From positions 1 to 12,290 of the forward strand of contig SFNZ01000053.1 of the NCBI GenBank assembly GCA_004552615.1: a stretch of DNA of 12,290 nt, given 5' to 3'. A program made the translations under genes and the position numbers. Source of the DNA: Bacteroidales bacterium (GTDB lineage: Bacteria > Bacteroidota > Bacteroidia > Bacteroidales > UBA932). Positions 1-6,359 of this stretch are shown here, piece after piece (the stretch's first letter is position 1; each line of letters begins with the position of its first letter). The notes below the pieces were generated by a model. It saw nothing but the letters and a program-made list of their open reading frames with translations. It made no database searches and was not told the DNA's origin.

Positions 1-950
1 TCCATATCCATGAAGTAGTACAGGTCGCCGTCGCTGTAGGTGTACTGCATCTCGCGGCGGTCAATGAAGGCCTGGGGGAACTCGGACACGTTGGCTGACA
101 TGAACATGGATGACTTGTTCAGACTGTCCTTTATCATATCGGAGGAATAGTCCCAGCAGAATTGGGCGATGCCTGCGTCCTTCATCCTGCCCATCACCCG
201 TTTCTCACACTCGTTCAACGCATTCAGGCCAGTAAATACGAAAAGGTCCGTTCGAGGAAATGCCATTGAGAGTATGTCTTTCGCACTTTCCTTCTTCAGC
301 CTTTCCGCAAATGTCCTGTAGACCATGCCCTCGTATGCCAGCCCTTTTGAGCGCAGGGCTTCATTGAAACTGGTATACAGGGGATACATGATGTCCCATA
401 TCCTGACAAAACGCTCCTTTACTGCCGGATTGTCCGAATGGAGGTCCACTTTCATCCTGTCTCCATCGCGGAAATGTACCATGAAGTTTTCCAAAGCCCT
501 GCGTTGGGTCTCGCTCAAATCAGGAATGAGGTCGAACGACTTGAACTCTGCCACATTGGTGAAAAGAGGCCTGGGAGCGGCGAGATATTTGTCCACATCA
601 TCGAAGTCCCCGAGAATGACATCCCCCCAGAAGATGAAGTCATCTATCGGCTCCGCCTGGCTGTACAGTTTCCTGTAACATTCATACAATTCGAGCAGAA
701 GATTCACTCTTCCGGCCGGGGACGCCCCGCATACCCGGTAGAAGAAGTCATTCATTGTCAGCATTTCTGGAGCCACAGTCGGGGATGCACCGCTATCGTC
801 CCTGACTGTATCCGCAAGATGCTTCCGGAAGAACGCCATCGATCGGCGGTTCGGGAAAATGAAACATGTCCGGGACAGATCAGTTCCGGAACCATAATAA
901 TGTTCGGCTACCTGGCGAAGAAATGGCTTCATGGCATCAAGTTTTTTCAT
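1..950 (-). CDS. AddB-like PD-(D/E)XK nuclease family protein, N-terminal part (C-terminus beyond window)
   Basis: Open frame of 316 codons without a stop, running off the left edge, so only the N-terminal third of a protein that is usually around 950-1000 residues is present. The start MKKLDAMKPFLRQVAEHYYG, the segment CFIFPNRRSMAFFRKHL (about residues 28-44), NDFFYRVCG, DDFIFWGDVILGDFDDVDKYL and FTGLNALNECEKRVM match the Bacteroidota PD-(D/E)XK/AddB-like proteins as I remember them. These are thought to act with a UvrD/AddA-like helicase in double-strand break repair. The Walker A motif of classical AddB is not visible in the N-terminus; the nuclease motif and Fe-S cysteines would lie outside the window. 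The start is the ATG at 948-950; a second ATG six codons on (930-932) is also possible. It lies 41 bp after the amidase gene on the same strand and has a -7 promoter box of its own just upstream. Confidence 0.8.
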   Translation of the reverse strand, partial: MKKLDAMKPFLRQVAEHYYGSGTDLSRTCFIFPNRRSMAFFRKHLADTVRDDSGASPTVAPEMLTMNDFFYRVCGASPAGRVNLLLELYECYRKLYSQAEPIDDFIFWGDVILGDFDDVDKYLAAPRPLFTNVAEFKSFDLIPDLSETQRRALENFMVHFRDGDRMKVDLHSDNPAVKERFVRIWDIMYPLYTSFNEALRSKGLAYEGMVYRTFAERLKKESAKDILSMAFPRTDLFVFTGLNALNECEKRVMGRMKDAGIAQFCWDYSSDMIKDSLNKSSMFMSANVSEFPQAFIDRREMQYTYSDGDLYYFMDM

Positions 951-956
951 TTTCCA

Positions 957-964
957 CAAAAATA
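957..964 (-). promoter_or_regulatory. Putative Bacteroidota -7 box for the AddB-like gene
   Basis: On the minus strand this reads TATTTTTG, a perfect match to TAnnTTTG. No TTTG is seen at the usual -33 spacing; the nearest one (979-982) is only 14 bp away. The box ends six bases before the ATG, so if used it would give an mRNA with almost no leader. Confidence 0.35.
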
Positions 965-973
965 CAAAATCTC

Positions 974-992
974 AATGCCAAAGTCTGGCATT
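974..992 (-). other. Small hairpin between the amidase and nuclease genes
   Basis: AATGCCA and TGGCATT form a perfect 7-bp stem around a 5-nt loop, reaching the amidase stop codon. On the minus strand it is followed by a T-rich stretch. It could be a weak terminator or attenuator; it is short and not GC-rich. Confidence 0.25.
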
Positions 993-2107
993 CACCTGAT
1001 TTTTATCATCTCGATATTCTCTTTTTCCCTGTCGAGAGGGGCAGAAATATATTTGACCTTGCCGAAATCGATGTCATTAAGGTCGATGCAGCGGATTCGG
1101 GAATTGTCCATGGTCCTGTAATACAGTTTCAGGCCGTCAATGTCGCTGCAGGTGGTGAACTGGGTGGACGTAAGCATATCGGTCGACCTGTCAGCATCAG
1201 CACTGATGTCCACTACCGCTCCGACCGGGATCACCATTGCTTCCAATATCTTGAATGACTGGAGCATGGCTGCCCTGGCATTTTCCGGCACGGGAGCCGT
1301 GGATTTATAAACGGCAACCCTGACGAATCTGGACGGTGAGGTGTGGTCTCCCGGAAGTCCGAGCATTCCGGAACCGCCGCTGAGGGCCTTGACCTGATAT
1401 GTGCCGGAGATGCCGTCCCATACCTTGCCGTCCGCTCCTGCCGGCATGAGATTCATGTAGTTGCCGAGATTGGTGAGATGCCATTGGAATCCCGGTGCAT
1501 TGGTCAGGACACCGACCGGATTGTCATATATGTTGACTTCTCCACCTGTAATTTCCATGACAATCTGGCGTCCGGTTCTGTCAGCGAACCTCCAGTGGAC
1601 TGCACCTACATTGCGGTCAAGTCCGACAATCTTCACCTTCGGCAATGCTGCAATGAACTCATCCACAGTGGAGAACGAAGCGAGGGCCCATGAAGTGACC
1701 TGGAAGTCGGACAATGTCGTCGCACGTGATGCCGGGTCAAATTCCGCATAAGAACCGTATCCCGGGAAGAAGAAGAGTCCTGCGCTGAGGCCTTTCTCGT
1801 TAACTCCTTCCACGACAATGTCATCAGACATCACGCGCACGCCGGCAAAGCCGTACCGGACCTTGAATACCATTCCGCCGTTTCCGTCAGGGGTCAATGA
1901 CTTGAATTCATGATTTCTCGGGACTATGACATATCTGCTGTCAAGACGTCCTGCCGCCCATTCTATGGAACGGGCCAGTACACGGCTTCCGTCGGATGCC
2001 TTGAATGAAATGCCTGTGCAGGCGGATGCAATCTGCTGAGGGACAATAAGAAGTGCGAGTGCCGCCATCCCGGCGGTGAGTCTGCGCAATGTGCTGTTAC
2101 GTATCAT
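992..2107 (-). CDS. Secreted linear amide C-N hydrolase, choloylglycine hydrolase family (Ntn hydrolase)
   Basis: 371-residue protein. Residues 1-29 are a signal peptide ending ASA, directly before Cys30, which starts CTGISF. In this family the N-terminal Cys freed by processing is the nucleophile, so export and activation are probably one event. Taking Cys30 as family Cys2, Arg46 falls at position 18, Asn203 (VLTNAP) at position 175, and Arg260 (PSRFVR) close to 228, all expected active-site residues. Position 21 is Glu49 (RSIEW) where classical bile salt hydrolases have Asp. Members cleave linear amides such as conjugated bile salts, penicillin V or acyl-homoserine lactones; substrate cannot be called here. 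The 'CTGISF' type is common in Bacteroidales and is distinct from proven bile salt hydrolases. The start ATG (2105-2107) is supported by the signal peptide. It diverges from rubrerythrin; no clear -7 box was found upstream. Confidence 0.88.
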   Translation of the reverse strand: MIRNSTLRRLTAGMAALALLIVPQQIASACTGISFKASDGSRVLARSIEWAAGRLDSRYVIVPRNHEFKSLTPDGNGGMVFKVRYGFAGVRVMSDDIVVEGVNEKGLSAGLFFFPGYGSYAEFDPASRATTLSDFQVTSWALASFSTVDEFIAALPKVKIVGLDRNVGAVHWRFADRTGRQIVMEITGGEVNIYDNPVGVLTNAPGFQWHLTNLGNYMNLMPAGADGKVWDGISGTYQVKALSGGSGMLGLPGDHTSPSRFVRVAVYKSTAPVPENARAAMLQSFKILEAMVIPVGAVVDISADADRSTDMLTSTQFTTCSDIDGLKLYYRTMDNSRIRCIDLNDIDFGKVKYISAPLDREKENIEMIKIR

Positions 2108-2176
2108 GTTCTGTGAGTTTAGTGTTGATTGATTCCGGCTCCAAATCCCGTGCCCTGCCGGTTGGTATCAGATTTG

Positions 2177-2207
2177 ATTGAATATTCCCCGAAGATTGCT
2201 ATATTTG
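2177..2207 (+). promoter_or_regulatory. Promoter of the rubrerythrin gene
   Basis: TATATTTG at 2200-2207 is a perfect TAnnTTTG -7 element. ATTG at 2177-2180 sits 19 bp upstream and fits the -33 position. The predicted transcript would start near 2212-2214, giving a leader of about 70 nt before the ATG. Confidence 0.6.
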
Positions 2208-2267
2208 CATTCATTTGAAATATTAAAAATTCCGCGAAAGCAGGAAGTAACTGACAATTCAATAATT

Positions 2268-2274
2268 AAAGGAG
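2268..2274 (+). promoter_or_regulatory. Strong ribosome binding site for rubrerythrin
   Basis: AAAGGAGA lies seven bases before the ATG at 2282. A Shine-Dalgarno this good is unusual in Bacteroidota, and no other gene in the window has one. It fits a highly expressed gene and fixes the start. Confidence 0.65.
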
Positions 2275-2281
2275 ATTTATC

Positions 2282-2833
2282 ATGAAGAAGAAATTCAGAT
2301 GTCTCGTATGCGGATACGTTTACGAAGGCGAGAGCGCTCCGGCAGAGTGCCCTGTTTGTCATGCCAAGGCTGACAAATTTGCAGAGGTTGCTGAAGAAGG
2401 TCCAAAGAGTTGGGCTTGCGAGCACGTTATCGGTGTTGCAAAGGATTGCGACAAGGAAGTCCATGAGGGTCTCGAGGCTCATTTCAACGGTGAGTGCTGC
2501 GAGGTCGGAATGTATCTGGCCATGAGCCGCCAGGCTGACCGTGAGGGTTATCCTGAGATTGCAGAGGCTTTCAAGAGGTATGCATTCGAAGAGGCAGAGC
2601 ACGCTTCGAAGTTCGCAGAGCTTCTCGGTGACGTGGTATGGGATACCAAGACGAATCTTGAGAAGAGGATTGAGGCTGAGGCCGGTGCATGCGAGGGCAA
2701 GCTTGCTATCGCGAAGAGGGCAAAGGAGCTGAATTATGACGCTGTTCATGACACTGTTCATGAGATGGCGAAGGATGAGGCTCGTCATGGCGCCGGATTC
2801 CAGGGTCTTTACAACAGATATTTCAAGAAGTAA
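2282..2833 (+). CDS. rbr: Reverse rubrerythrin (rubredoxin domain first, then diiron ferritin-like domain)
   Basis: 183-residue cytoplasmic protein. Residues 1-35 form a rubredoxin-like Fe(Cys)4 site with Cys7, Cys10, Cys23 and Cys26 (CLVCGYVYEG and CPVC). The rest is a four-helix ferritin-like domain with diiron ligand motifs E104-A-E-H107 and E166-A-R-H169. In classical rubrerythrin the rubredoxin domain is C-terminal; here the order is swapped, which defines the 'reverse' form. These enzymes reduce hydrogen peroxide to water with electrons from NAD(P)H via rubredoxin-type carriers and protect anaerobes from oxygen. Extra cysteines near residues 46-73 (WACEH, DCDKE, GECCE) are noticeable. 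It has its own promoter and strong RBS and is probably transcribed alone, ending at the inverted repeat just downstream. Confidence 0.93.
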   Translation: MKKKFRCLVCGYVYEGESAPAECPVCHAKADKFAEVAEEGPKSWACEHVIGVAKDCDKEVHEGLEAHFNGECCEVGMYLAMSRQADREGYPEIAEAFKRYAFEEAEHASKFAELLGDVVWDTKTNLEKRIEAEAGACEGKLAIAKRAKELNYDAVHDTVHEMAKDEARHGAGFQGLYNRYFKK

Positions 2834-2847
2834 TCTCGTTCTTTTAG

Positions 2848-2901
2848 CGAGGTGATACATCTTTCAGGGGGACTTGCCGCCCTGAAAGATGTATCACCTC
2901 G
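2848..2901 (+). repeat. Perfect 22-bp inverted repeat with 10-nt loop; possible rbr terminator
   Basis: Arms 2848-2869 and 2880-2901 are exact reverse complements; the left arm begins CGAGGTGATACATC. Flanking bases add further weak pairs (2846 with 2903, plus wobbles). It begins 14 bp after the rubrerythrin stop, so termination is the simplest role, but it is longer and less GC-rich than usual and no clean T-run follows (TTGTTGTATATAA). A competing 6-bp hairpin is possible: CTCGTT at 2835-2840 can pair with AGCGAG at 2846-2851, which overlaps the left arm. Confidence 0.7.
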
Positions 2902-2904
2902 TTG

Positions 2905-2935
2905 TTGTATATAAGAGGCAAAAGGATTATTTTTG
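2905..2935 (+). promoter_or_regulatory. Promoter of the DUF3667 gene, predicted leaderless
   Basis: TATTTTTG at 2928-2935 matches TAnnTTTG, and TTG at 2905-2907 lies 20 bp upstream as a -33 element. Only four bases separate the -7 box from the ATG at 2940, so transcription should begin at or next to the start codon. This also argues against translation starting at the upstream in-frame ATG at 2889. Confidence 0.55.
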
Positions 2936-2939
2936 CCGC

Positions 2940-3851
2940 ATGAAAGCATTTGACAGATTGCTGGAACAGATATCCGGCAGAAGAAAGAAAGTGGAACGGA
3001 GCATCGAAATGCGGCGGCTGAGGAAGCAGCGCCGCAGGGATGCTGTCCCATACAGATATTGCAGAAACTGCGGCACGGAGCTCCAGGGGCCATATTGCCA
3101 CCATTGCGGACAGCAGGCATGGGACCTCAACAATTCATTCGGCAGCTTCATTGCCGAATACTTTTCCAATGCCTGGCAGCTTGACCGCAAGATTCTGCCT
3201 ACGGCCTGGCAACTGTTCCGCAGGCCGGGATTCCTAACGAACGAATTTCTCGACGGGAAAATCAATTCATACGTCCATCCCCTGAAAATGAACATGTTCC
3301 TGCTCGTAGTGGTGGTTGCTGTTTTCGCCCTGACCACAGGATTTCACGTGGGGATTACCGACGAAAGCGATTCAGTAATGGCCGGGAAAATGCTTGATGC
3401 ATTCAGGGTGTACCTTCCTGTTGCAATACTGCTCCTGAGCCCTGTAGCGGCACTTTTGGTCCAGATTTGCAACATCCGCAGGCACAGGACCTACATAACG
3501 CATTTCGTATTCACGCTGCATTACACAGCATTCCTCGAAATCCTGATTCTCGTCTATTCAGGCATTTCCCTCCTGGTCGGGAATGTAAGCTGGGACACTG
3601 ACGAACTGGTGTTCTTCATTGCCACGGCATACCTTATGGCAGCAATGCACAGGGTATACGGTGATCGTCACCAGGGAAAGGCGGCAGAAGGATTTCTCCA
3701 GCACGTCAGGCTATGGATTGAAAGAATAGCAAAACTATTCTGCAAGGCAATGTTCATAAACATCATGTACTGCCTTCTCTTCGCATGCGCCATTCTGGTC
3801 ATCACACTGGTGTTCGCCATGGTGAACGACATAAGCATCTTCGCGGACTGA
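2940..3851 (+). CDS. DUF3667-type zinc-ribbon integral membrane protein, function unknown
   Basis: 303 residues from the ATG at 2940. A basic N-terminus (GRRKKVER, RRLRKQRRRD) is followed by a zinc ribbon with Cys41, Cys44, Cys53 and Cys56 (CRNCGTELQGPYCHHCGQ). About five hydrophobic segments follow, near residues 117-135, 157-177, 188-213, 222-240 and 270-295. The ribbon followed by PGFLTNEFLDGK and YVHPLKMNMFLL is the pattern I know from DUF3667 proteins of Bacteroidota, for which no function is established. The zinc ribbon should be cytoplasmic with the rest in the inner membrane. An in-frame ATG at 2889 lies inside the inverted repeat and upstream of the promoter, so I reject it. The stop is five bases from the end of the convergent nucleotidyltransferase gene. 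Confidence 0.8.
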   Translation: MKAFDRLLEQISGRRKKVERSIEMRRLRKQRRRDAVPYRYCRNCGTELQGPYCHHCGQQAWDLNNSFGSFIAEYFSNAWQLDRKILPTAWQLFRRPGFLTNEFLDGKINSYVHPLKMNMFLLVVVVAVFALTTGFHVGITDESDSVMAGKMLDAFRVYLPVAILLLSPVAALLVQICNIRRHRTYITHFVFTLHYTAFLEILILVYSGISLLVGNVSWDTDELVFFIATAYLMAAMHRVYGDRHQGKAAEGFLQHVRLWIERIAKLFCKAMFINIMYCLLFACAILVITLVFAMVNDISIFAD

Positions 3852-3856
3852 CGATG

Positions 3857-5089
3857 TCACTGTCTCCTGATATGCAGTTCGATTGCTTCCGGATGGGAGG
3901 ACCGGAAAAACCGGATATCACGAACCACGAGGGCGAGATAACCGCCGCCTCCGGCGCCTGAAACTTTCCATGCCATGACGTCAGGCAACGATGAATACTT
4001 GTCTATATACGGCTGGATACTGGATTCCGGGCACAGGATTCCGTTCACTGTAGGAGTCACCATGCCGGGGAACATGGAGACTTGCGCATTGAAGGAATCG
4101 GCATAGGATTCCGCAAACGCATCAAGGTCATGCCTTATGATGGCATCCCAGCATCTTTCGGCAGCATTTGCAAGACCTGCAACCTTCTCAGGAGTAATGT
4201 CCCTCCCCTCAACGACACTGCATCCCAGCCTTCTCGGCTCCATCAGGACAAGTGCCAGGTGATTCTCGAGAAACCTCAATGTCATTTCATCGACAGTGTT
4301 CTCTATCTTCTCCGGCCAGAAATTATTGTCATAATAATGGCGGGCAAGCCCCGGAACACAAATGCCTATCGCATCCTGGGCACCTGAAACATGGCCTCCG
4401 ACACGTTCCGGATTGTTCTCGAAGCAGAACACGAGCCTCGCAAGCATCTCCGGATCCATCTTGGGAAGCTTCACCGGCCAGATCTTCTGGATCATCTTGC
4501 GGGTCGACGTGGACAGACCGCAACGGTCCATGATTTCGAAAGTCGGTTCGAGAGATATGGTGACCGCCCATCCCGGATGATGCACGCTTACGTAAGGCTG
4601 GTCAATCCAGGTTCCGGCAATATCCAGTCTGGCTGGAACCCCCTCATATCCCGTCTGCGCAGATTCATTTCTTCCGAGAGCCTCCTTCAGGGACGATGAG
4701 CTTCGGGCCTGTAGGCCCTCGTGAGGAGTACGTTGCAATTCTATATATTCTATGCCACGGTCGGCGCACAACTTGCGCTTCTCTTCACTTCCACCTTCCG
4801 CATTCACCACGAAAACGTCAGGCTTCACGATGTCCAGAGTCGGTATGAAATCCATGACACCGTGACCGGCATTGATGTACGCATCCTTGACATAGCGGAT
4901 GCTCTTGACCATGAACAGACGTTCCTCCTGCGGAAACATAGGCTTCCGGTGTTTGTACTCGAGATATGTGGAGTCGGAACCGATTCCAACATAGACATCC
5001 CCGAAACGTGAAGCCTGCTTGAAAAACTCAACGTGTCCGCTATGTAGCAGGTCATAGCATCCACTGACAAATACTTTCTTGACGGCCAT
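3857..5089 (-). CDS. Fused nucleotidyltransferase / GHMP-kinase-like protein
   Basis: 410 residues from the ATG at 5087-5089. Residues 1-140 are a cytidylyltransferase-type nucleotidyltransferase: KKVFVSGCYDLLHSGH with the HxGH motif (H16-H19), RLFMVKSIRYVKDAYI, and a late R-S-S-S-S motif (129-133) in the place of the family's ST motif. From about 150 the protein resembles the GHMP fold: RLDIAGTWIDQP (154-165), GAQDAIGICVPG (236-247) and SGAGGGG (377-383). The glycine/serine-rich ATP loop of active GHMP kinases (PxxxGLGSSS) is not visible between these. Similar fusions occur widely in Bacteroidota, but I know no assigned reaction. Its place opposite gmd and fcl suggests a link to activated sugars; that is inference. 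A longer frame from a TTG at 5122 would begin inside the -7 promoter box and is rejected. Confidence 0.78.
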   Translation of the reverse strand: MAVKKVFVSGCYDLLHSGHVEFFKQASRFGDVYVGIGSDSTYLEYKHRKPMFPQEERLFMVKSIRYVKDAYINAGHGVMDFIPTLDIVKPDVFVVNAEGGSEEKRKLCADRGIEYIELQRTPHEGLQARSSSSLKEALGRNESAQTGYEGVPARLDIAGTWIDQPYVSVHHPGWAVTISLEPTFEIMDRCGLSTSTRKMIQKIWPVKLPKMDPEMLARLVFCFENNPERVGGHVSGAQDAIGICVPGLARHYYDNNFWPEKIENTVDEMTLRFLENHLALVLMEPRRLGCSVVEGRDITPEKVAGLANAAERCWDAIIRHDLDAFAESYADSFNAQVSMFPGMVTPTVNGILCPESSIQPYIDKYSSLPDVMAWKVSGAGGGGYLALVVRDIRFFRSSHPEAIELHIRRQ

Positions 5090-5119
5090 GCCTAAGATAT
5101 CGTATAAGTTACTATTACC

Positions 5120-5127
5120 CAAAAATA
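5120..5127 (-). promoter_or_regulatory. -7 box for the nucleotidyltransferase/GHMP-like gene
   Basis: Reads TATTTTTG on the minus strand, matching TAnnTTTG. The transcript would start near 5113-5116, leaving a leader of about 25 nt before the ATG at 5089. No clear -33 element was seen. Confidence 0.45.
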
Positions 5128-5149
5128 CACATTTTCACTCATTAATGCA

Positions 5150-5157
5150 TATATTTG
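5150..5157 (+). promoter_or_regulatory. -7 box for gmd-fcl
   Basis: TATATTTG matches TAnnTTTG and lies 33 bp before the gmd start, giving a leader of roughly 28 nt. The -33 side is poor. It is divergent from the minus-strand box at 5120-5127 in a 101-bp intergenic region, so the two promoters may be linked. Confidence 0.5.
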
Positions 5158-5190
5158 TAGAATTATTTCTAATAAATATTACTATCGGAT

Positions 5191-6306
5191 ATGAAGAGAG
5201 CTTTGATAACCGGCGTGACCGGACAGGACGGATCCTACCTTGCAGAGTTACTGCTGGAAAAAGGATATGACGTGCACGGTACCATCAGGAGGTCGTCCGT
5301 GGACTACAGGGAAAGGATAGCTCATCTTGAGGGGCGGCCGAATTTCCATCTGCATTATGCCGACATGGGCGACTCCATGAGCCTGATCCAGGTGGTGAAC
5401 AAAGTTCGTCCGGACGAGGTGTACAATCTTGCCGCACAGAGTCATGTCCAGGTGAGTTTCGACTCCCCGGAGTTCACTGCAGATGTGGATGCGACCGGTG
5501 TCCTCAGGATTCTAGAGGCCGTGCGCCAATGCGGATTGGCCGGAACCTGCAAGATATATCAAGCCTCTACATCAGAGCTTTACGGCAAGGTGGAGGAGGT
5601 TCCACAGAACGAGAACACTCCATTTCATCCGTACAGTCCTTACGCCGTGGCCAAACTCTACGGTTTCTGGATTGTGAAGGAATACCGGGAGGCCTACAAC
5701 ATGTTCTGCTGTTCGGGAATCCTTTTCAATCATGAGAGTGAACGGCGCGGGGAGACTTTCGTAACGAGGAAAATCACTCTTGCCGCATCCCGCATCGCCC
5801 AGGGCAAGCAGGACTGCCTGTATCTCGGAAACCTGGGTTCGCTCCGCGACTGGGGATACGCCAAGGACTATGTGGAATGCATGTGGCTGATTCTCCAGAA
5901 CGATAAACCCGAGGACTTCGTCATCGCAACAGGAGTGCAGCACAGCGTCAGGGAATTCGCATATCTTGCTTTCAGGTATGCCGGGATTGAACTGAAATTC
6001 GAGGGAGAGGGCCTGGATGAAAAGGGAATATGCGTGTCTGTAAGCGGCAATGCTCCTGAATCCCTAGTAGGAAAGACTCTTTTGGCCGTGTCTGAGGATT
6101 TCTACAGGCCCACGGACGTGGTCAACCTCTGGGGAGACCCTACCAAGGCGAGGGCCAAGCTGGGATGGAATCCGAACAGGACGTCATTCGAGGATCTTGT
6201 AAGGCTCATGGTCGAGTCTGACATGGCCAAGGTCGCGGCCGAGGGTGCAGCTGCCAAGGTCAGGACAAACCTCGCGGAGTATCTGGAGAAGGGTATTGTA
6301 AAATAG
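5191..6306 (+). CDS. gmd: GDP-mannose 4,6-dehydratase
   Basis: 371 residues, the usual length. It converts GDP-D-mannose to GDP-4-keto-6-deoxy-D-mannose, the first step towards GDP-L-fucose, in the cytoplasm. It is an extended short-chain dehydrogenase: the Rossmann glycine motif GVTGQDG (8-14), RRSS (33-36) typical of NADP-using Gmd, the STSE segment with the catalytic Thr/Ser (126-129), and the catalytic Y151-x-x-x-K155. FNHESERRGETFVTRKI and the C-terminal DVVNLWGDPTKARAKLGW are family hallmarks. The ATG at 5191 gives the standard start MKRALITGVTGQDGSYL. fcl follows 53 bp downstream and is probably co-transcribed. Confidence 0.96.
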   Translation: MKRALITGVTGQDGSYLAELLLEKGYDVHGTIRRSSVDYRERIAHLEGRPNFHLHYADMGDSMSLIQVVNKVRPDEVYNLAAQSHVQVSFDSPEFTADVDATGVLRILEAVRQCGLAGTCKIYQASTSELYGKVEEVPQNENTPFHPYSPYAVAKLYGFWIVKEYREAYNMFCCSGILFNHESERRGETFVTRKITLAASRIAQGKQDCLYLGNLGSLRDWGYAKDYVECMWLILQNDKPEDFVIATGVQHSVREFAYLAFRYAGIELKFEGEGLDEKGICVSVSGNAPESLVGKTLLAVSEDFYRPTDVVNLWGDPTKARAKLGWNPNRTSFEDLVRLMVESDMAKVAAEGAAAKVRTNLAEYLEKGIVK

Positions 6307-6310
6307 TGGT

Positions 6311-6351
6311 TGTCATCCCGACCATGTGAAGCGTGGAGAGACCTAAGCACC
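6311..6351. repeat. Possible REP-like extragenic repeat between gmd and fcl
   Basis: The spacer holds TGTCATCCCGACC followed by GAAGCGTGGAGAGACCT. This resembles dispersed extragenic repeats (GTCATCCCGA...GAAGCG...GGGATCT style) that I recall from many Bacteroidota genomes. Only one copy lies in the window, so its repetitive nature cannot be shown here. Confidence 0.35.
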
Positions 6352-6359
6352 AAGATAAT

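Noticed and set aside
438..1258. Long plus-strand open frames over the AddB-like and amidase genes
   Set aside because: Both lie opposite genes with clear family motifs, and their translations show no recognisable protein.
2889..2939. Upstream ATG extending the DUF3667 protein by 17 residues
   Set aside because: It lies inside the inverted repeat and before the promoter; the family start is close to the basic region and zinc ribbon.
5090..5122. TTG start extending the nucleotidyltransferase by 11 residues
   Set aside because: The TTG is part of the -7 box, so it would not be in the mRNA; the ATG at 5089 gives the usual start next to KKVFVSGCYD.
6333..6359. GTG start for fcl
   Set aside because: It reads through a repeat-like spacer; the ATG at 6360 puts the Rossmann motif at the usual distance.
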